Below the pieces are notes generated by a model. The model saw only the letters and a program-made list of their open reading frames with translations, did no database searches and was not told where the DNA came from. A stretch of DNA of 31,776 nucleotides from CAYMAZ01 sp964428185 (lineage in GTDB: Bacteria > Bacteroidota > Bacteroidia > Bacteroidales > DTU049): positions 1-31,776 of the forward strand of contig CAYRXH010000022.1 in the NCBI GenBank assembly GCA_964428185.1, written 5' to 3'. Both the position numbers and the translations under genes were made by a program. This document shows positions 18,065-25,804 of the stretch, one piece after another; position 1 is the first letter of the stretch, and every line of letters starts with the position of its first letter.

Positions 18065-18361
18065 ATGTTTTCGGGATTGATTGATTGGCTTGAGAGACAT
18101 CAGATGTCATGTATTTATAAAAAATACCTTGGAATTCATTGTCCTGGTTGTGGTATGCAGCGATCTCTCATACTACTTCTCAAAGGTGATATTGTTGGTT
18201 CCATTGTGACATATCCTGCTTTGATACCAATGATTATGCTCATTCTTGGCTTAGTGATCCAGTTGATTTTCCGTTTTGAAAAAGGTGGTGTTTATTTGAA
18301 ATTTCTGTTTATTTTTGCAGTCATTATTATAATGTTCAATTTTATCATCAAATTCTATTAA
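18065..18361 (+). CDS. DUF2752 family membrane protein
   Basis: A 98-residue membrane protein of the DUF2752 family, function unknown. Seen: the family signature CPGCGMQRSL (residues 26-35), with two Cys that could bind metal or form a disulfide, a hydrophobic segment around 44-68 (GSIVTYPALIPMIMLILGLV), and a second at about 77-96. It is followed after 2 bases by a small two-TM protein, a pairing seen in other Bacteroidota. A -7 box and an inverted repeat lie upstream. Confidence 0.85.
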   Translation: MFSGLIDWLERHQMSCIYKKYLGIHCPGCGMQRSLILLLKGDIVGSIVTYPALIPMIMLILGLVIQLIFRFEKGGVYLKFLFIFAVIIIMFNFIIKFY

Positions 18362-18363
18362 GT

Positions 18364-18738
18364 ATGGAACAACAACAAAATTATTCAAACACTCAACCAC
18401 AGTTCTCGCAGCAGCTGTCTCCGGTACCATATTCTACTGCAGTTCTTGTGCTGGGAATTTTATCCATTGTCATTTTCTGGTGTTATGGTGTGGTTGGGAT
18501 AATACTGGCCATTATTGCACTTGTGCAGGCAAAAAAAGGAACAGAAGCGTACACATTGAATCCAGGAATATACTCTCTGGCTTCATACAATAACCTGAAA
18601 GCCGGGAAAATATGTGCAATTATTGGTTTGGTTATTTCTTCTCTGACGCTTCTTTATGTGATATTCTGGATAGTGTTGTTAGGATCAATGATAACATCAC
18701 TTCCATGGAATGAATTTGATAATCTCAGATATTATTGA
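18364..18738 (+). CDS. Small two-TM protein, DUF4190/CCC-motif-like
   Basis: A 124-residue protein with a Gln/Asn/Ser/Pro-rich N-terminus (about 1-24), a hydrophobic segment 25-54 (LVLGILSIVIFWCYGVVGII), a short loop, and a second hydrophobic segment around 78-108. The layout is that of DUF4190-like or 'CCC motif' membrane proteins found beside DUF2752 genes. Here the usual Cys triplet position reads CYG. The function is unknown. It starts 2 bases after the DUF2752 stop, so the two are co-transcribed. Nnr follows after 21 bases and may belong to the same transcript. Confidence 0.78.
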   Translation: MEQQQNYSNTQPQFSQQLSPVPYSTAVLVLGILSIVIFWCYGVVGIILAIIALVQAKKGTEAYTLNPGIYSLASYNNLKAGKICAIIGLVISSLTLLYVIFWIVLLGSMITSLPWNEFDNLRYY

Positions 18739-18759
18739 TTTCTGACTAAATGTTAAGTG

Positions 18760-20292
18760 ATGCTTCCCATCCTTACTGCTCCACAAATCCGTGAAGCTGA
18801 TTCATTCACCATCAGCAATGAACCCATTTCCTCATTGGAACTTATGGAGCGGGCAGCAAATGAATGTTTCAGAGAGATTACATCCAGATACCAGTCGTCT
18901 GTTTCATTTCTTATTATTTGCGGGCAGGGTAACAACGGTGGCGACGGTCTGGTGATTGCAAAATTACTTTATGAGCAGGGGTACAGAGTTGATGTTAATG
19001 TAATAAGAACAAAAAATAGGGGATCTGAAGATTTTGAAATTCAACTTAAACAAGTTCGGAAACTGAGAGTGCCGGTTCAGTTAATTGATAATATGGATCA
19101 GTTTAAGATTGACTCTGATCATAATGTAATTATTGATTCAATTTTTGGGACAGGCTTATCAGGTCCTGCAGATGGTCTGCATGCCGCTATTATCCATGCT
19201 GTCAATACATCAGGCAGGCAGGTTATTTCCATTGATATTCCTTCAGGGCTTTTTGCTGAAGGATCAAACAGTCATTGCACAATAAAAAATACTATCAAAG
19301 CCTCACTTACCTTCACTTTTCAGGTGCCAAAGTTGTCTTTTTTCCTTCCTGACAGTGCTTGGTATGTCGGAGAGTTTTTTGTACTTGAAATCGGGCTTGA
19401 TCGGAATTTTCTCAGCAGACTTCCTGTGAAGAATTATTATTTGACCGGGTCTGATATCATTGATGCATTCCCTCAACGTGAAAGGTTTTCGCACAAGGGG
19501 ACATACGGTCATGCATTGCTGATTGCCGGCAGTCGGGGAAAGACAGGAGCAGCACTTCTGGCAGCGCACGGATGTCTTAGGGCAGGGGCAGGTCTGGTAA
19601 CAATTCATGCACCAGGCAGTTCATTGGAGATTCTTCAGACAGCCTTGCCAGAAGCTATGGTTTCAGCAGATCCTTCTGTTGATGAAATATCAGTGGTTCC
19701 TGAGCTTGACTATTATTCTTCAGTTGGTGTCGGACCAGGCCTGGGAAAAAGTGTTAAAACATCATCTGCCCTGAAACTTCTGATACAAAATACACATATT
19801 CCGCTGGTGCTTGATGCAGATGCCCTGAATATACTGGCAGAGAATAAAACCTGGCTGTCATTTTTACCATATAACAGCATATTAACACCACATCCTGGAG
19901 AATTTGAAAGGCTCTTCGGGAAGTCGAAAAGTTCCTTTGAACGTCTTCAACTTCAGCGTAATATGTCTGTGAAATTCGGGATAATCATTGTGTTGAAGGG
20001 AGCTTTTACCTCAGTCAGCACACCCGATGGTACAATCTGGTTCAATTCTAGCGGAACACCAGCTATGGCCACTGCAGGCAGTGGTGACGTTCTGACCGGA
20101 ATCATCTGCGGTTTGTATGCAAAACTCAAAAATCCTCTGCAGTCTGCTCTCGCAGGAGTCTATATTCATGGATTGGCCGGAGAACTTGCTGCAGAAGAAA
20201 TGGGAGAAGAGTCTGTGATAGCTGGAGACATTGTTAAGAATATCGGAGCAGCCATAGAATTGTTGAAATCCGGAAATTTTTATAACAAATGA
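18760..20292 (+). CDS. nnr: Bifunctional NAD(P)HX epimerase/dehydratase
   Basis: A 510-residue metabolite-repair enzyme that restores hydrated NADH and NADPH. The N-terminal NnrE (YjeF_N) domain, about 1-215, epimerises the R and S forms; seen: QIREAD near the start and GQGNNGGDGLVIAKLL. The C-terminal NnrD domain, about 225-505, is the ADP/ATP-dependent dehydratase; seen: GSRGKTGAALLAAHGCLRAG, VGPGLGKS, LDADALNIL, LTPHPGEFERLFG and the catalytic GSGDVLTGIICGL. Both halves look intact. ATG 18760 is preferred to the adjacent GTG 18757. Confidence 0.96.
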   Translation: MLPILTAPQIREADSFTISNEPISSLELMERAANECFREITSRYQSSVSFLIICGQGNNGGDGLVIAKLLYEQGYRVDVNVIRTKNRGSEDFEIQLKQVRKLRVPVQLIDNMDQFKIDSDHNVIIDSIFGTGLSGPADGLHAAIIHAVNTSGRQVISIDIPSGLFAEGSNSHCTIKNTIKASLTFTFQVPKLSFFLPDSAWYVGEFFVLEIGLDRNFLSRLPVKNYYLTGSDIIDAFPQRERFSHKGTYGHALLIAGSRGKTGAALLAAHGCLRAGAGLVTIHAPGSSLEILQTALPEAMVSADPSVDEISVVPELDYYSSVGVGPGLGKSVKTSSALKLLIQNTHIPLVLDADALNILAENKTWLSFLPYNSILTPHPGEFERLFGKSKSSFERLQLQRNMSVKFGIIIVLKGAFTSVSTPDGTIWFNSSGTPAMATAGSGDVLTGIICGLYAKLKNPLQSALAGVYIHGLAGELAAEEMGEESVIAGDIVKNIGAAIELLKSGNFYNK

Positions 20293-20346
20293 CAAAGCCG
20301 AAGGCTCCCCTTTCCCAAGCCAGAGGCTTCCCTATGGGAAGGGGAT
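20291..20346. repeat. REP-like nested palindrome between convergent genes
   Basis: AGCC-GAA-GGCT (20296-20306) is followed by TCCCCTTTCCCA (20306-20317), which pairs with TGGGAAGGGGA (20335-20345) with one bulged base. Inside its loop AAGCC-AGA-GGCTT (20317-20329) forms a second perfect hairpin. It begins at the nnr stop and faces the fabH end, so it may serve as a bidirectional terminator as well as a dispersed repeat. Confidence 0.7.
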
Positions 20347-20394
20347 CACCTTGTGACGGTAGAAGATTAGAAGATCGCTTGAGGAGTTTGCGTA

Positions 20395-20429
20395 TGTGAC
20401 TTGTAACTGGTGATTAGTAACTAATTACT
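20395..20429. repeat. Degenerate tandem heptamers
   Basis: Five 7-base units lie in register: tgtgact, tgtaact, ggtgatt, agtaact, aattact, roughly NGTAACT. The stretch is intergenic and has no coding potential. Similar heptamer arrays occur between genes in other bacteria; no function can be read here. Confidence 0.6.
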
Positions 20430-20530
20430 GTTTTTTGAAAATAAATAGTGTTGAAATCCTCATCTAATAAAGTTTCAAAGGCAAATTAGATTGCAGAGTA
20501 TTAAAAATATTCAGAATTCAGACGGAAAGA

Positions 20531-21529
20531 TTATTTTCCGTCATATCCCCATTTGAGATACATTGCGCCCCATGTAAAACCAGCTCCGAAAGTAGCAAGG
20601 ATGAGATTATCCCCTTTTCTGAGTTGGGGTTCCCAATCCCAGAGGCAGAGTGGAAGAGTTGCTGCTGTTGTATTTCCGTAACGTTCGATATTGATCATTA
20701 CTTTTTCTTTCGGAAGTTTCATTCTATGGGCTGTTGCTTCAATGATTCTCATATTTGCCTGATGTGGCACCAGCCAGTTGATTGTATCAGATGACAGACC
20801 GTTGCGTTCCATGACTTCAACAGCAGTATCAGCCATTTTTGATACAGCCCATTTAAAAACCGGTTGCCCTTCTTGGTAAATGAAGTGCTCTCTGGCATCT
20901 ATTGTTTCATGAGATGCAGGTCTTACAGATCCTCCGGCTTTTTGGTGCAGATGTATGCGTCCAACACCATCAGACTGAAGTTTGCTGTCTATAATTCCAA
21001 TTTCTTCAGTTGTGGGTTCTAAAAGAACCGCACCTGCACCATCCCCGAAAATCGGACAGGTGGCTCTGTCCTGGTAATCAACTATGGATGACATTTTTTC
21101 GGCACCTACAACGATAACCTTTTTGCATTTGCCCGTTTCGATGAACTGCTGACCAACAGTCAGAGAATAAAGAAACCCACTACAACCTGCGTTCACATCA
21201 AAATGAAATGCGTTTTTAATTCCTGTTTTATCACTGATGATGTTGGCAGTGGCAGGAAACTGATGATCCGGAGTCACAGTAGCACAAATGAGCATATCTA
21301 TTTCTTCAGGTTTGGTATTGGTTTTCAGAAGAAGCTGATTGACAGCTTTTTCCCCTACAAAAGAAGACCCCTGTCCCTGTTCTTTAATAATATGACGTCC
21401 CTTAATTCCAATCCTTGACATTATCCATTCATCGGATGTATCAACCATCCTGCTCAGCTCTTCGTTGTTCAGTATATATTCAGGTACATATGCTCCTATA
21501 CCGGTAATTGTTGCTCTGATGCTTTTCAT
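20531..21529 (-). CDS. fabH: Beta-ketoacyl-ACP synthase III
   Basis: A 332-residue KAS III that starts fatty-acid synthesis by condensing an acyl-CoA with malonyl-ACP. The catalytic triad is Cys116 (NAGCSGFL), His256 (VPHQANMRI) and Asn286 (ERYGNTTAA). Also seen: TSDEWIMSRIGIKGRHI and the GDGAGAVLL loop. Length and motifs are normal. It follows yceD and rpmF on the same strand, a widespread order, though plsX, often between rpmF and fabH in other phyla, is absent here and accB/accC do not follow. Confidence 0.97.
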   Translation of the reverse strand: MKSIRATITGIGAYVPEYILNNEELSRMVDTSDEWIMSRIGIKGRHIIKEQGQGSSFVGEKAVNQLLLKTNTKPEEIDMLICATVTPDHQFPATANIISDKTGIKNAFHFDVNAGCSGFLYSLTVGQQFIETGKCKKVIVVGAEKMSSIVDYQDRATCPIFGDGAGAVLLEPTTEEIGIIDSKLQSDGVGRIHLHQKAGGSVRPASHETIDAREHFIYQEGQPVFKWAVSKMADTAVEVMERNGLSSDTINWLVPHQANMRIIEATAHRMKLPKEKVMINIERYGNTTAATLPLCLWDWEPQLRKGDNLILATFGAGFTWGAMYLKWGYDGK

Positions 21530-21594
21530 AACAGTTAAAAAATTTACTGATGCAAAATCAGTGTGAAAAATGTGGGATTTGATTCAAAAAAGAA

Positions 21595-21780
21595 TTATGC
21601 AGTTCTTTCTTTTTCAATGGCTGGTTTTCCTTTGTAATAACCACACTCATTGCATACTCTGTGAAACTGAACAGGAGCACCGCAGTTTGAACAAACTGCA
21701 TAAGTAACTGCTTCAGCTTTATAATTAGCTCTTCTTTTCCTTGTTCTCTGTTTTGAAAAACGGTATTTTGGATTTGCCAT
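21595..21780 (-). CDS. rpmF: 50S ribosomal protein L32
   Basis: A 61-residue ribosomal protein. It starts with the family's MANPKYRFSKQRTRKRR and has a zinc ribbon with Cys30, Cys33, Cys43 and Cys46 (CSNC and CNEC), so this is the zinc-binding form. It lies 17 bases after yceD and 65 bases before fabH, in the usual order. Confidence 0.98.
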   Translation of the reverse strand: MANPKYRFSKQRTRKRRANYKAEAVTYAVCSNCGAPVQFHRVCNECGYYKGKPAIEKERTA

Positions 21781-21797
21781 AACGGTTGGAATATTAT

Positions 21798-22334
21798 TTA
21801 GTTATCAAATTTTATTTCATTGAGTTTATCCCATCTGGGATCAGTTGATTTGTTTGTTGAATGATGAGAAAGTTTCATTGTAACTTCCTGATTGCATTGT
21901 GATTCCGGTCCTTCAATATCATCATGCACTTTTCGAAGAGGAAGCGAAAGCATCACAAAATCATAGATGTGACTGTCAAGATTGATATGATCAGTATTAT
22001 CGGCGATATGAACCACAGAATCTTCTTCCTTTTTACTGAAGGAATTATTGACTGAGGATGAAAAAAACAATGTTTGACTGCCACTCAATTCAATACTGCA
22101 CGAATCAAGACAACGATCACATTCTACAGTCACACTTCCGGAGAGGGCCATTTCAGCAATCAGAAGATCTGCCCGTCTGTCTGCATCAATATGAACATGA
22201 ATATCTGAAGCCAGAATACCGGATTCAGAATAATAGGAAGTAAAAAACTCAGTGTCAGGGTGAAAATCAAAAGAATGGAGGCCATCGACCAGCCCCGCAT
22301 ATCTTATTGTAAACTTTTCACCTGAGTGTGACAT
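21798..22334 (-). CDS. YceD/DUF177 family protein
   Basis: A 178-residue protein of the DUF177 family, found before rpmF across bacteria and linked to 23S rRNA accumulation. Seen: the core VTVECDRCLDSC (Cys72, Cys75, Cys79), the conserved D...L.LPLRKVHDD segment (FVMLSLPLRKVHDD), and the C-terminal TDPRWDKLNEI that is typical of the family. It heads the yceD-rpmF-fabH operon behind the best promoter match in the window. Confidence 0.92.
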   Translation of the reverse strand: MSHSGEKFTIRYAGLVDGLHSFDFHPDTEFFTSYYSESGILASDIHVHIDADRRADLLIAEMALSGSVTVECDRCLDSCSIELSGSQTLFFSSSVNNSFSKKEEDSVVHIADNTDHINLDSHIYDFVMLSLPLRKVHDDIEGPESQCNQEVTMKLSHHSTNKSTDPRWDKLNEIKFDN

Positions 22335-22355
22335 TGCTTTTTTATTTTAAACCTG

Positions 22356-22385
22356 CAAAATTAAACTTTTTTTCTTAAAACAAAA
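22356..22385 (-). promoter_or_regulatory. Promoter of the yceD-rpmF-fabH operon
   Basis: On the minus strand TTTTG (22385-22381) is followed by 17 bases and then TAATTTTG (22363-22356), matching both halves of the Bacteroidota primary promoter. It lies 22 bases before the yceD ATG. Confidence 0.65.
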
Positions 22386-22696
22386 TCACTATTGTCCCTT
22401 AAAACTAAATAATTTCTTGGGTATGTAAATAAATTGTTGAAAATCAACGAAAGAAAATTTCTAACTGTAAGTTCATAGTCTAATAAAGATTTCACAAAAC
22501 ATGTGGTTTTCCTGATTTACAAACCGATACGGTTTTTTGAAGGACAATAGTGAAAATAAAATAAAAAAGCCGAAAATTGCCTAAAATTTTTTTAGGATTG
22601 AATTAACATCATTTTAGCAGTGTCAGTATGTCTGATGTTCGTTTTTTTCAGAAATCATGATTTTGATTCTGATTTCAATGTGAATTCAGGCCTGGC
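22386..22696. other. Gene-free stretch upstream of yceD and downstream of pepD
   Basis: About 310 bases of AT-rich sequence with no credible reading frame and no RNA gene that I can see. The only structure noticed is CCTAAAA-TTT-TTTTAGG (22580-22596), a perfect 7-bp palindrome that could help end pepD transcription. Confidence 0.6.
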
Positions 22697-24148
22697 TCAT
22701 AAGTTTTTAAGGATTTCAAGAGTGAAATCCCAGAATTTTTTCACGGTAGGAATCAAAAGTCTTTCGTCAGGACTATGGACACCTCTGAGTGTAGGGCCGT
22801 ATGAAATCATATCCATATCGGGATATTTTTCACTGAAGAGTCCACATTCAAGTCCTGCATGAATAGCTCTGACAATAGGTTTGTGTCCGTAAAGTTTTTC
22901 CCAGGCAGATTCTGCAATTTTCAGAATTTTACTGTTTGGATTTGGTGTCCAGCCGGGATATCCGTCACTGTGTTCATAATCGGCACCAGCAAGTCTGAAA
23001 ACAGATGCTGCCATATTGCAGATATTTGTTTTGGCACTTTCAACAGAACTTCTTTGACTAGTGGTGATCACAATTTTATCTCCCTGAATTTTTACTGAAG
23101 CCAGATTGGTAGAAGTTTCCACAAATCCTTTGATATCCTGAGCCCATGCAATGACACCATGAGGCATGGAATAGATCAGGTTCAACAGATTCTTCTGCAG
23201 TGGAAGTGAGAAGACTGAAATCTGAGGTTTTTCCTGGATTATGGTGAAAGAAACATCAGGATCTGTTACAAAAAGTTCTCTTCTGTATATTTCATGATAT
23301 TCGATGACCAAAGTATTGAGCAATTGTGATTTTTCTGTAGGAACACAAACAATTGCGGCAGCTTCACGGGGAATGGCATTTCTGAGATTTCCTCCATCAA
23401 TCGTTGATATGCGAATGTCAAGTTCATCCTGATATTGCCAGAGGAAACGACAAAGAATTTTATTTGCATTTCCACGTCCCTTTTCAATGTCATCGCCTGA
23501 ATGACCGCCTTGAAGACCTCTCACACTGAGTTTGAAAAACTCCACCCCTGAAGGTGCTGGATTTGTTTCTAAATTCAGAGTTCCCATTGTGTCTTTTCCC
23601 CCTGCACAGCCTATGAAAAATTCTCCATCATCTTCTGAGTCAAGGTTCAGCAGAACTTTACTTTTTAAAAAACCTGCTTCCAAACCGAAAGCACCGGTAA
23701 GCCCTGATTCTTCATCAACAGTGAATAGGCATTCTACATTACCACACTGAACATCAGGATCAGTGAGAAGTGCAAGCTGCACAGCCATTCCAATGCCATC
23801 GTCAGCACCGAGTGTTGTCCCCTTAGCTTTTACCCATTCTCCGTCAATGTATGGTTCTATTGGATCAGTTAGGAAATTTTTCTCAATATGACTGTGTTTT
23901 TCACAAACCATGTCCATATGACTTTGCAATGCAACCCATGGTTTTCCTTCCATGCTGGGAGAGGCATTCCGGCGGATAACCACATTTCCGGTTGCATCCT
24001 TTTGACATTCAAGTCTGTGAGACTTTGCAAAATGCTCAAGCCAGGCAATGATTTTCTCTTCATGTTTTGATGGTCTTGGGATTTGAGTGATTTCATAGAA
24101 AAATTTCCAAACAAGTGAAGGTTGCAATTGAAGCAGTTCGTGTGACAT
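22697..24148 (-). CDS. pepD: Aminoacyl-histidine dipeptidase (M20C, PepD family)
   Basis: A 483-residue cytosolic zinc dipeptidase (the E. coli enzyme is 485) that splits dipeptides such as Xaa-His. Metal and catalytic residues are in place: His77 in LQSHMDMV, Asp116 in GADDGIG, Glu146 and Glu147 in VDEESGLTGA, Asp170 in NLDSEDDGEFF, and the late HAGLECGLF. PDMDMISYGPTLRGVHSPDER is the usual C-terminal signature (split here by eye). ATG 24148 is preferred; the open frame continues 12 codons upstream into the divergent promoter region. It diverges from the TPM gene. Confidence 0.95.
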   Translation of the reverse strand: MSHELLQLQPSLVWKFFYEITQIPRPSKHEEKIIAWLEHFAKSHRLECQKDATGNVVIRRNASPSMEGKPWVALQSHMDMVCEKHSHIEKNFLTDPIEPYIDGEWVKAKGTTLGADDGIGMAVQLALLTDPDVQCGNVECLFTVDEESGLTGAFGLEAGFLKSKVLLNLDSEDDGEFFIGCAGGKDTMGTLNLETNPAPSGVEFFKLSVRGLQGGHSGDDIEKGRGNANKILCRFLWQYQDELDIRISTIDGGNLRNAIPREAAAIVCVPTEKSQLLNTLVIEYHEIYRRELFVTDPDVSFTIIQEKPQISVFSLPLQKNLLNLIYSMPHGVIAWAQDIKGFVETSTNLASVKIQGDKIVITTSQRSSVESAKTNICNMAASVFRLAGADYEHSDGYPGWTPNPNSKILKIAESAWEKLYGHKPIVRAIHAGLECGLFSEKYPDMDMISYGPTLRGVHSPDERLLIPTVKKFWDFTLEILKNL

Positions 24149-24210
24149 ATCTGTTGATTTTTTGTGAATAATAATTTTTCCCACTTAGGAAAAATCAGGT
24201 AATTTTAGGG

Positions 24211-24218
24211 CAAATTTA
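24211..24218 (-). promoter_or_regulatory. Putative -7 box TAAATTTG for pepD
   Basis: On the minus strand TAAATTTG fits TAnnTTTG and lies 62 bases before the pepD ATG, in the divergent gap. A near match, TAATTTTA at 24200 on the plus strand, could serve the TPM gene. Confidence 0.4.
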
Positions 24219-24224
24219 CAAATA

Positions 24225-25739
24225 ATGAGAAATAAATCACTTTTTTGGGCAATTTTTTTTGTTGTTTGTATTCAATTTCAATTTGCTCATGCACAATGGA
24301 CACCTTCAGGTGTTCCCGACCCCAAGAAACAGGGGAATTCTTATGTTTCTGATCCTGATGGTTTTCTTGATGCAGAAACAATCAGGCAATTGAATGGAGA
24401 AATTGCAGAAATAGATGCTCAGTCAGGTATTGAATTTGCAATTGTCATGCTCAATGAAATCAGTTATGAATGGGAAGTGTTTGATTTTGCTGTTGAACTG
24501 TTTACAGAATGGGGGATAGGGAAAAAAGACAGAGACAACGGCTTACTTTTGCTGCTGGTGATGGATACCCATGACTGGCGTTTTGTGAGCGGATACGGTG
24601 TGGAAGGACTTTTTACAGATGCTTTGCTGTGGAATCTTGGAGATCAGTATATTGTGCCTTATTTCAGAAAGTCAGATTATGCCGGAGGTTTGACAGCCGT
24701 CACAGCAAAAATTAAGGAAATTGCCACAAGTGAAGATGCGCAGATCATGGCAAAATATTATACTGAATATGAATCATGGTGGGACACATGGAGAATCTGG
24801 ATGTGGGCACTGTGGGGACTGTTTTTCCTATATGGGATGATTTCATTTCTAAGAAAAAAGAGATACAGTCCACCCACAAAAGTTAAACTTTATCAGGTTG
24901 AAAAAGATCAGAAACATTCGCGGATTATTCCGGAAGGAAAGCAAAAAGTTAATGTGTGGGCTGAAAACAGAACATTGAAATTTATTGCAATTTATATGCT
25001 ATCGGCTTTGATCCCTGCATTGTCAATGTATTATGGAGAAGTTTTATCAAACCCATCAATGAATTCCTTTATCGGATTATATGTGTATCTGCTAATCTTA
25101 TCATTAATAATACAATGGAGGATTAATAAGAATGTAAAGAGTATTTCAAATGACAATATTGAGAATTTTTTTACACTGAGGTCTGCCAATGAACTGATCG
25201 GACTGAGAGTTTTTCTTTTTCCGGTTCCGTTTCTGATTTATTATTTTATTTACAGATATCAGCTTAAATCACTGAAAACAGGAAAAGTAAATTGTCCCAT
25301 TTGTAATACATCTGCCGCTCAGGCTACTCCTGGAATGTATGAAGAGATTCTGAAAAAGAACCAGTTATTTGAAAGGAAAATCAAAAGTGTTGATCATCGG
25401 CTATATCAGTGTATGAATCTGCATACTGTTGAGGTTCCTTTTCCAGGAAGAAGGTATTCCGGATTCAGTGAATGCAGCAAATGCGGAACCAGAGCAAAGC
25501 GACAAACCCGAAATAGGACAATATCCTCACCAACATATTCATCGACAGGGAAAGGAGAAAGAGAATACACCTGTGAATTTTGCGGAAATAAAACGTATTC
25601 TACATATGTTATTCCAAAGCGAACCAGAAGCAGTTCATCCGGCGGCAGCAGATCAGGTGGTTCATGGAGTGGTGGCGGAGGAGGTGGCTCATGGGGAGGT
25701 GGCAGCACAGGCGGTGGTGGAGCAGGTGGCCGTTGGTAA
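24225..25739 (+). CDS. TPM-domain (YgcG-type) membrane protein with C-terminal zinc ribbons
   Basis: A 504-residue exported protein. Seen: a signal peptide (1-23, ending FAHA), a TPM domain at about 38-165 (VSDPDGFLDAETIRQLNGEI, DNGLLLLLVMDTHDWRFVSG), a membrane segment at about 191-209, two more hydrophobic segments near 250-300 and one near 325-345. The C-terminal part has four CxxC or near-CxxC pairs (CPIC, CSKC, CEFC, plus single Cys), likely zinc ribbons. It ends in a Ser/Gly tail closing with GGRW. TPM proteins are linked to photosystem repair in plants and to envelope stress in bacteria; the exact role here is unknown. The Gly tail with zinc ribbon is a variant seen in several phyla. 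Confidence 0.87.
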   Translation: MRNKSLFWAIFFVVCIQFQFAHAQWTPSGVPDPKKQGNSYVSDPDGFLDAETIRQLNGEIAEIDAQSGIEFAIVMLNEISYEWEVFDFAVELFTEWGIGKKDRDNGLLLLLVMDTHDWRFVSGYGVEGLFTDALLWNLGDQYIVPYFRKSDYAGGLTAVTAKIKEIATSEDAQIMAKYYTEYESWWDTWRIWMWALWGLFFLYGMISFLRKKRYSPPTKVKLYQVEKDQKHSRIIPEGKQKVNVWAENRTLKFIAIYMLSALIPALSMYYGEVLSNPSMNSFIGLYVYLLILSLIIQWRINKNVKSISNDNIENFFTLRSANELIGLRVFLFPVPFLIYYFIYRYQLKSLKTGKVNCPICNTSAAQATPGMYEEILKKNQLFERKIKSVDHRLYQCMNLHTVEVPFPGRRYSGFSECSKCGTRAKRQTRNRTISSPTYSSTGKGEREYTCEFCGNKTYSTYVIPKRTRSSSSGGSRSGGSWSGGGGGGSWGGGSTGGGGAGGRW

Positions 25740-25768
25740 AATTAATGAGCAGTATGTAAGATCTTTGT

Positions 25769-25776
25769 TAATTTTG
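25769..25776 (+). promoter_or_regulatory. Putative -7 box TAATTTTG
   Basis: TAATTTTG lies 29 bases before the preferred ATG (25805) of the secreted protein. It sits only 8 bases before the earlier ATG (25784), which argues for the later start. The -33 region is poor. Confidence 0.4.
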
Positions 25777-25804
25777 CAAAAAAATGATTAAATTTTTTGG
25801 GTTT

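Noticed and set aside
22335..22696. Possible small RNA or tRNA in the yceD-pepD gap
   Set aside because: No cloverleaf or conserved RNA motif was seen; only a promoter and one AT-rich palindrome can be supported.
25400..25795. Open frames opposite and out of frame with the Gly/Ser tail of the TPM protein
   Set aside because: Pro- or Val/Ala-rich translations of a repetitive Gly tail; the main frame has zinc ribbons and a signal peptide.
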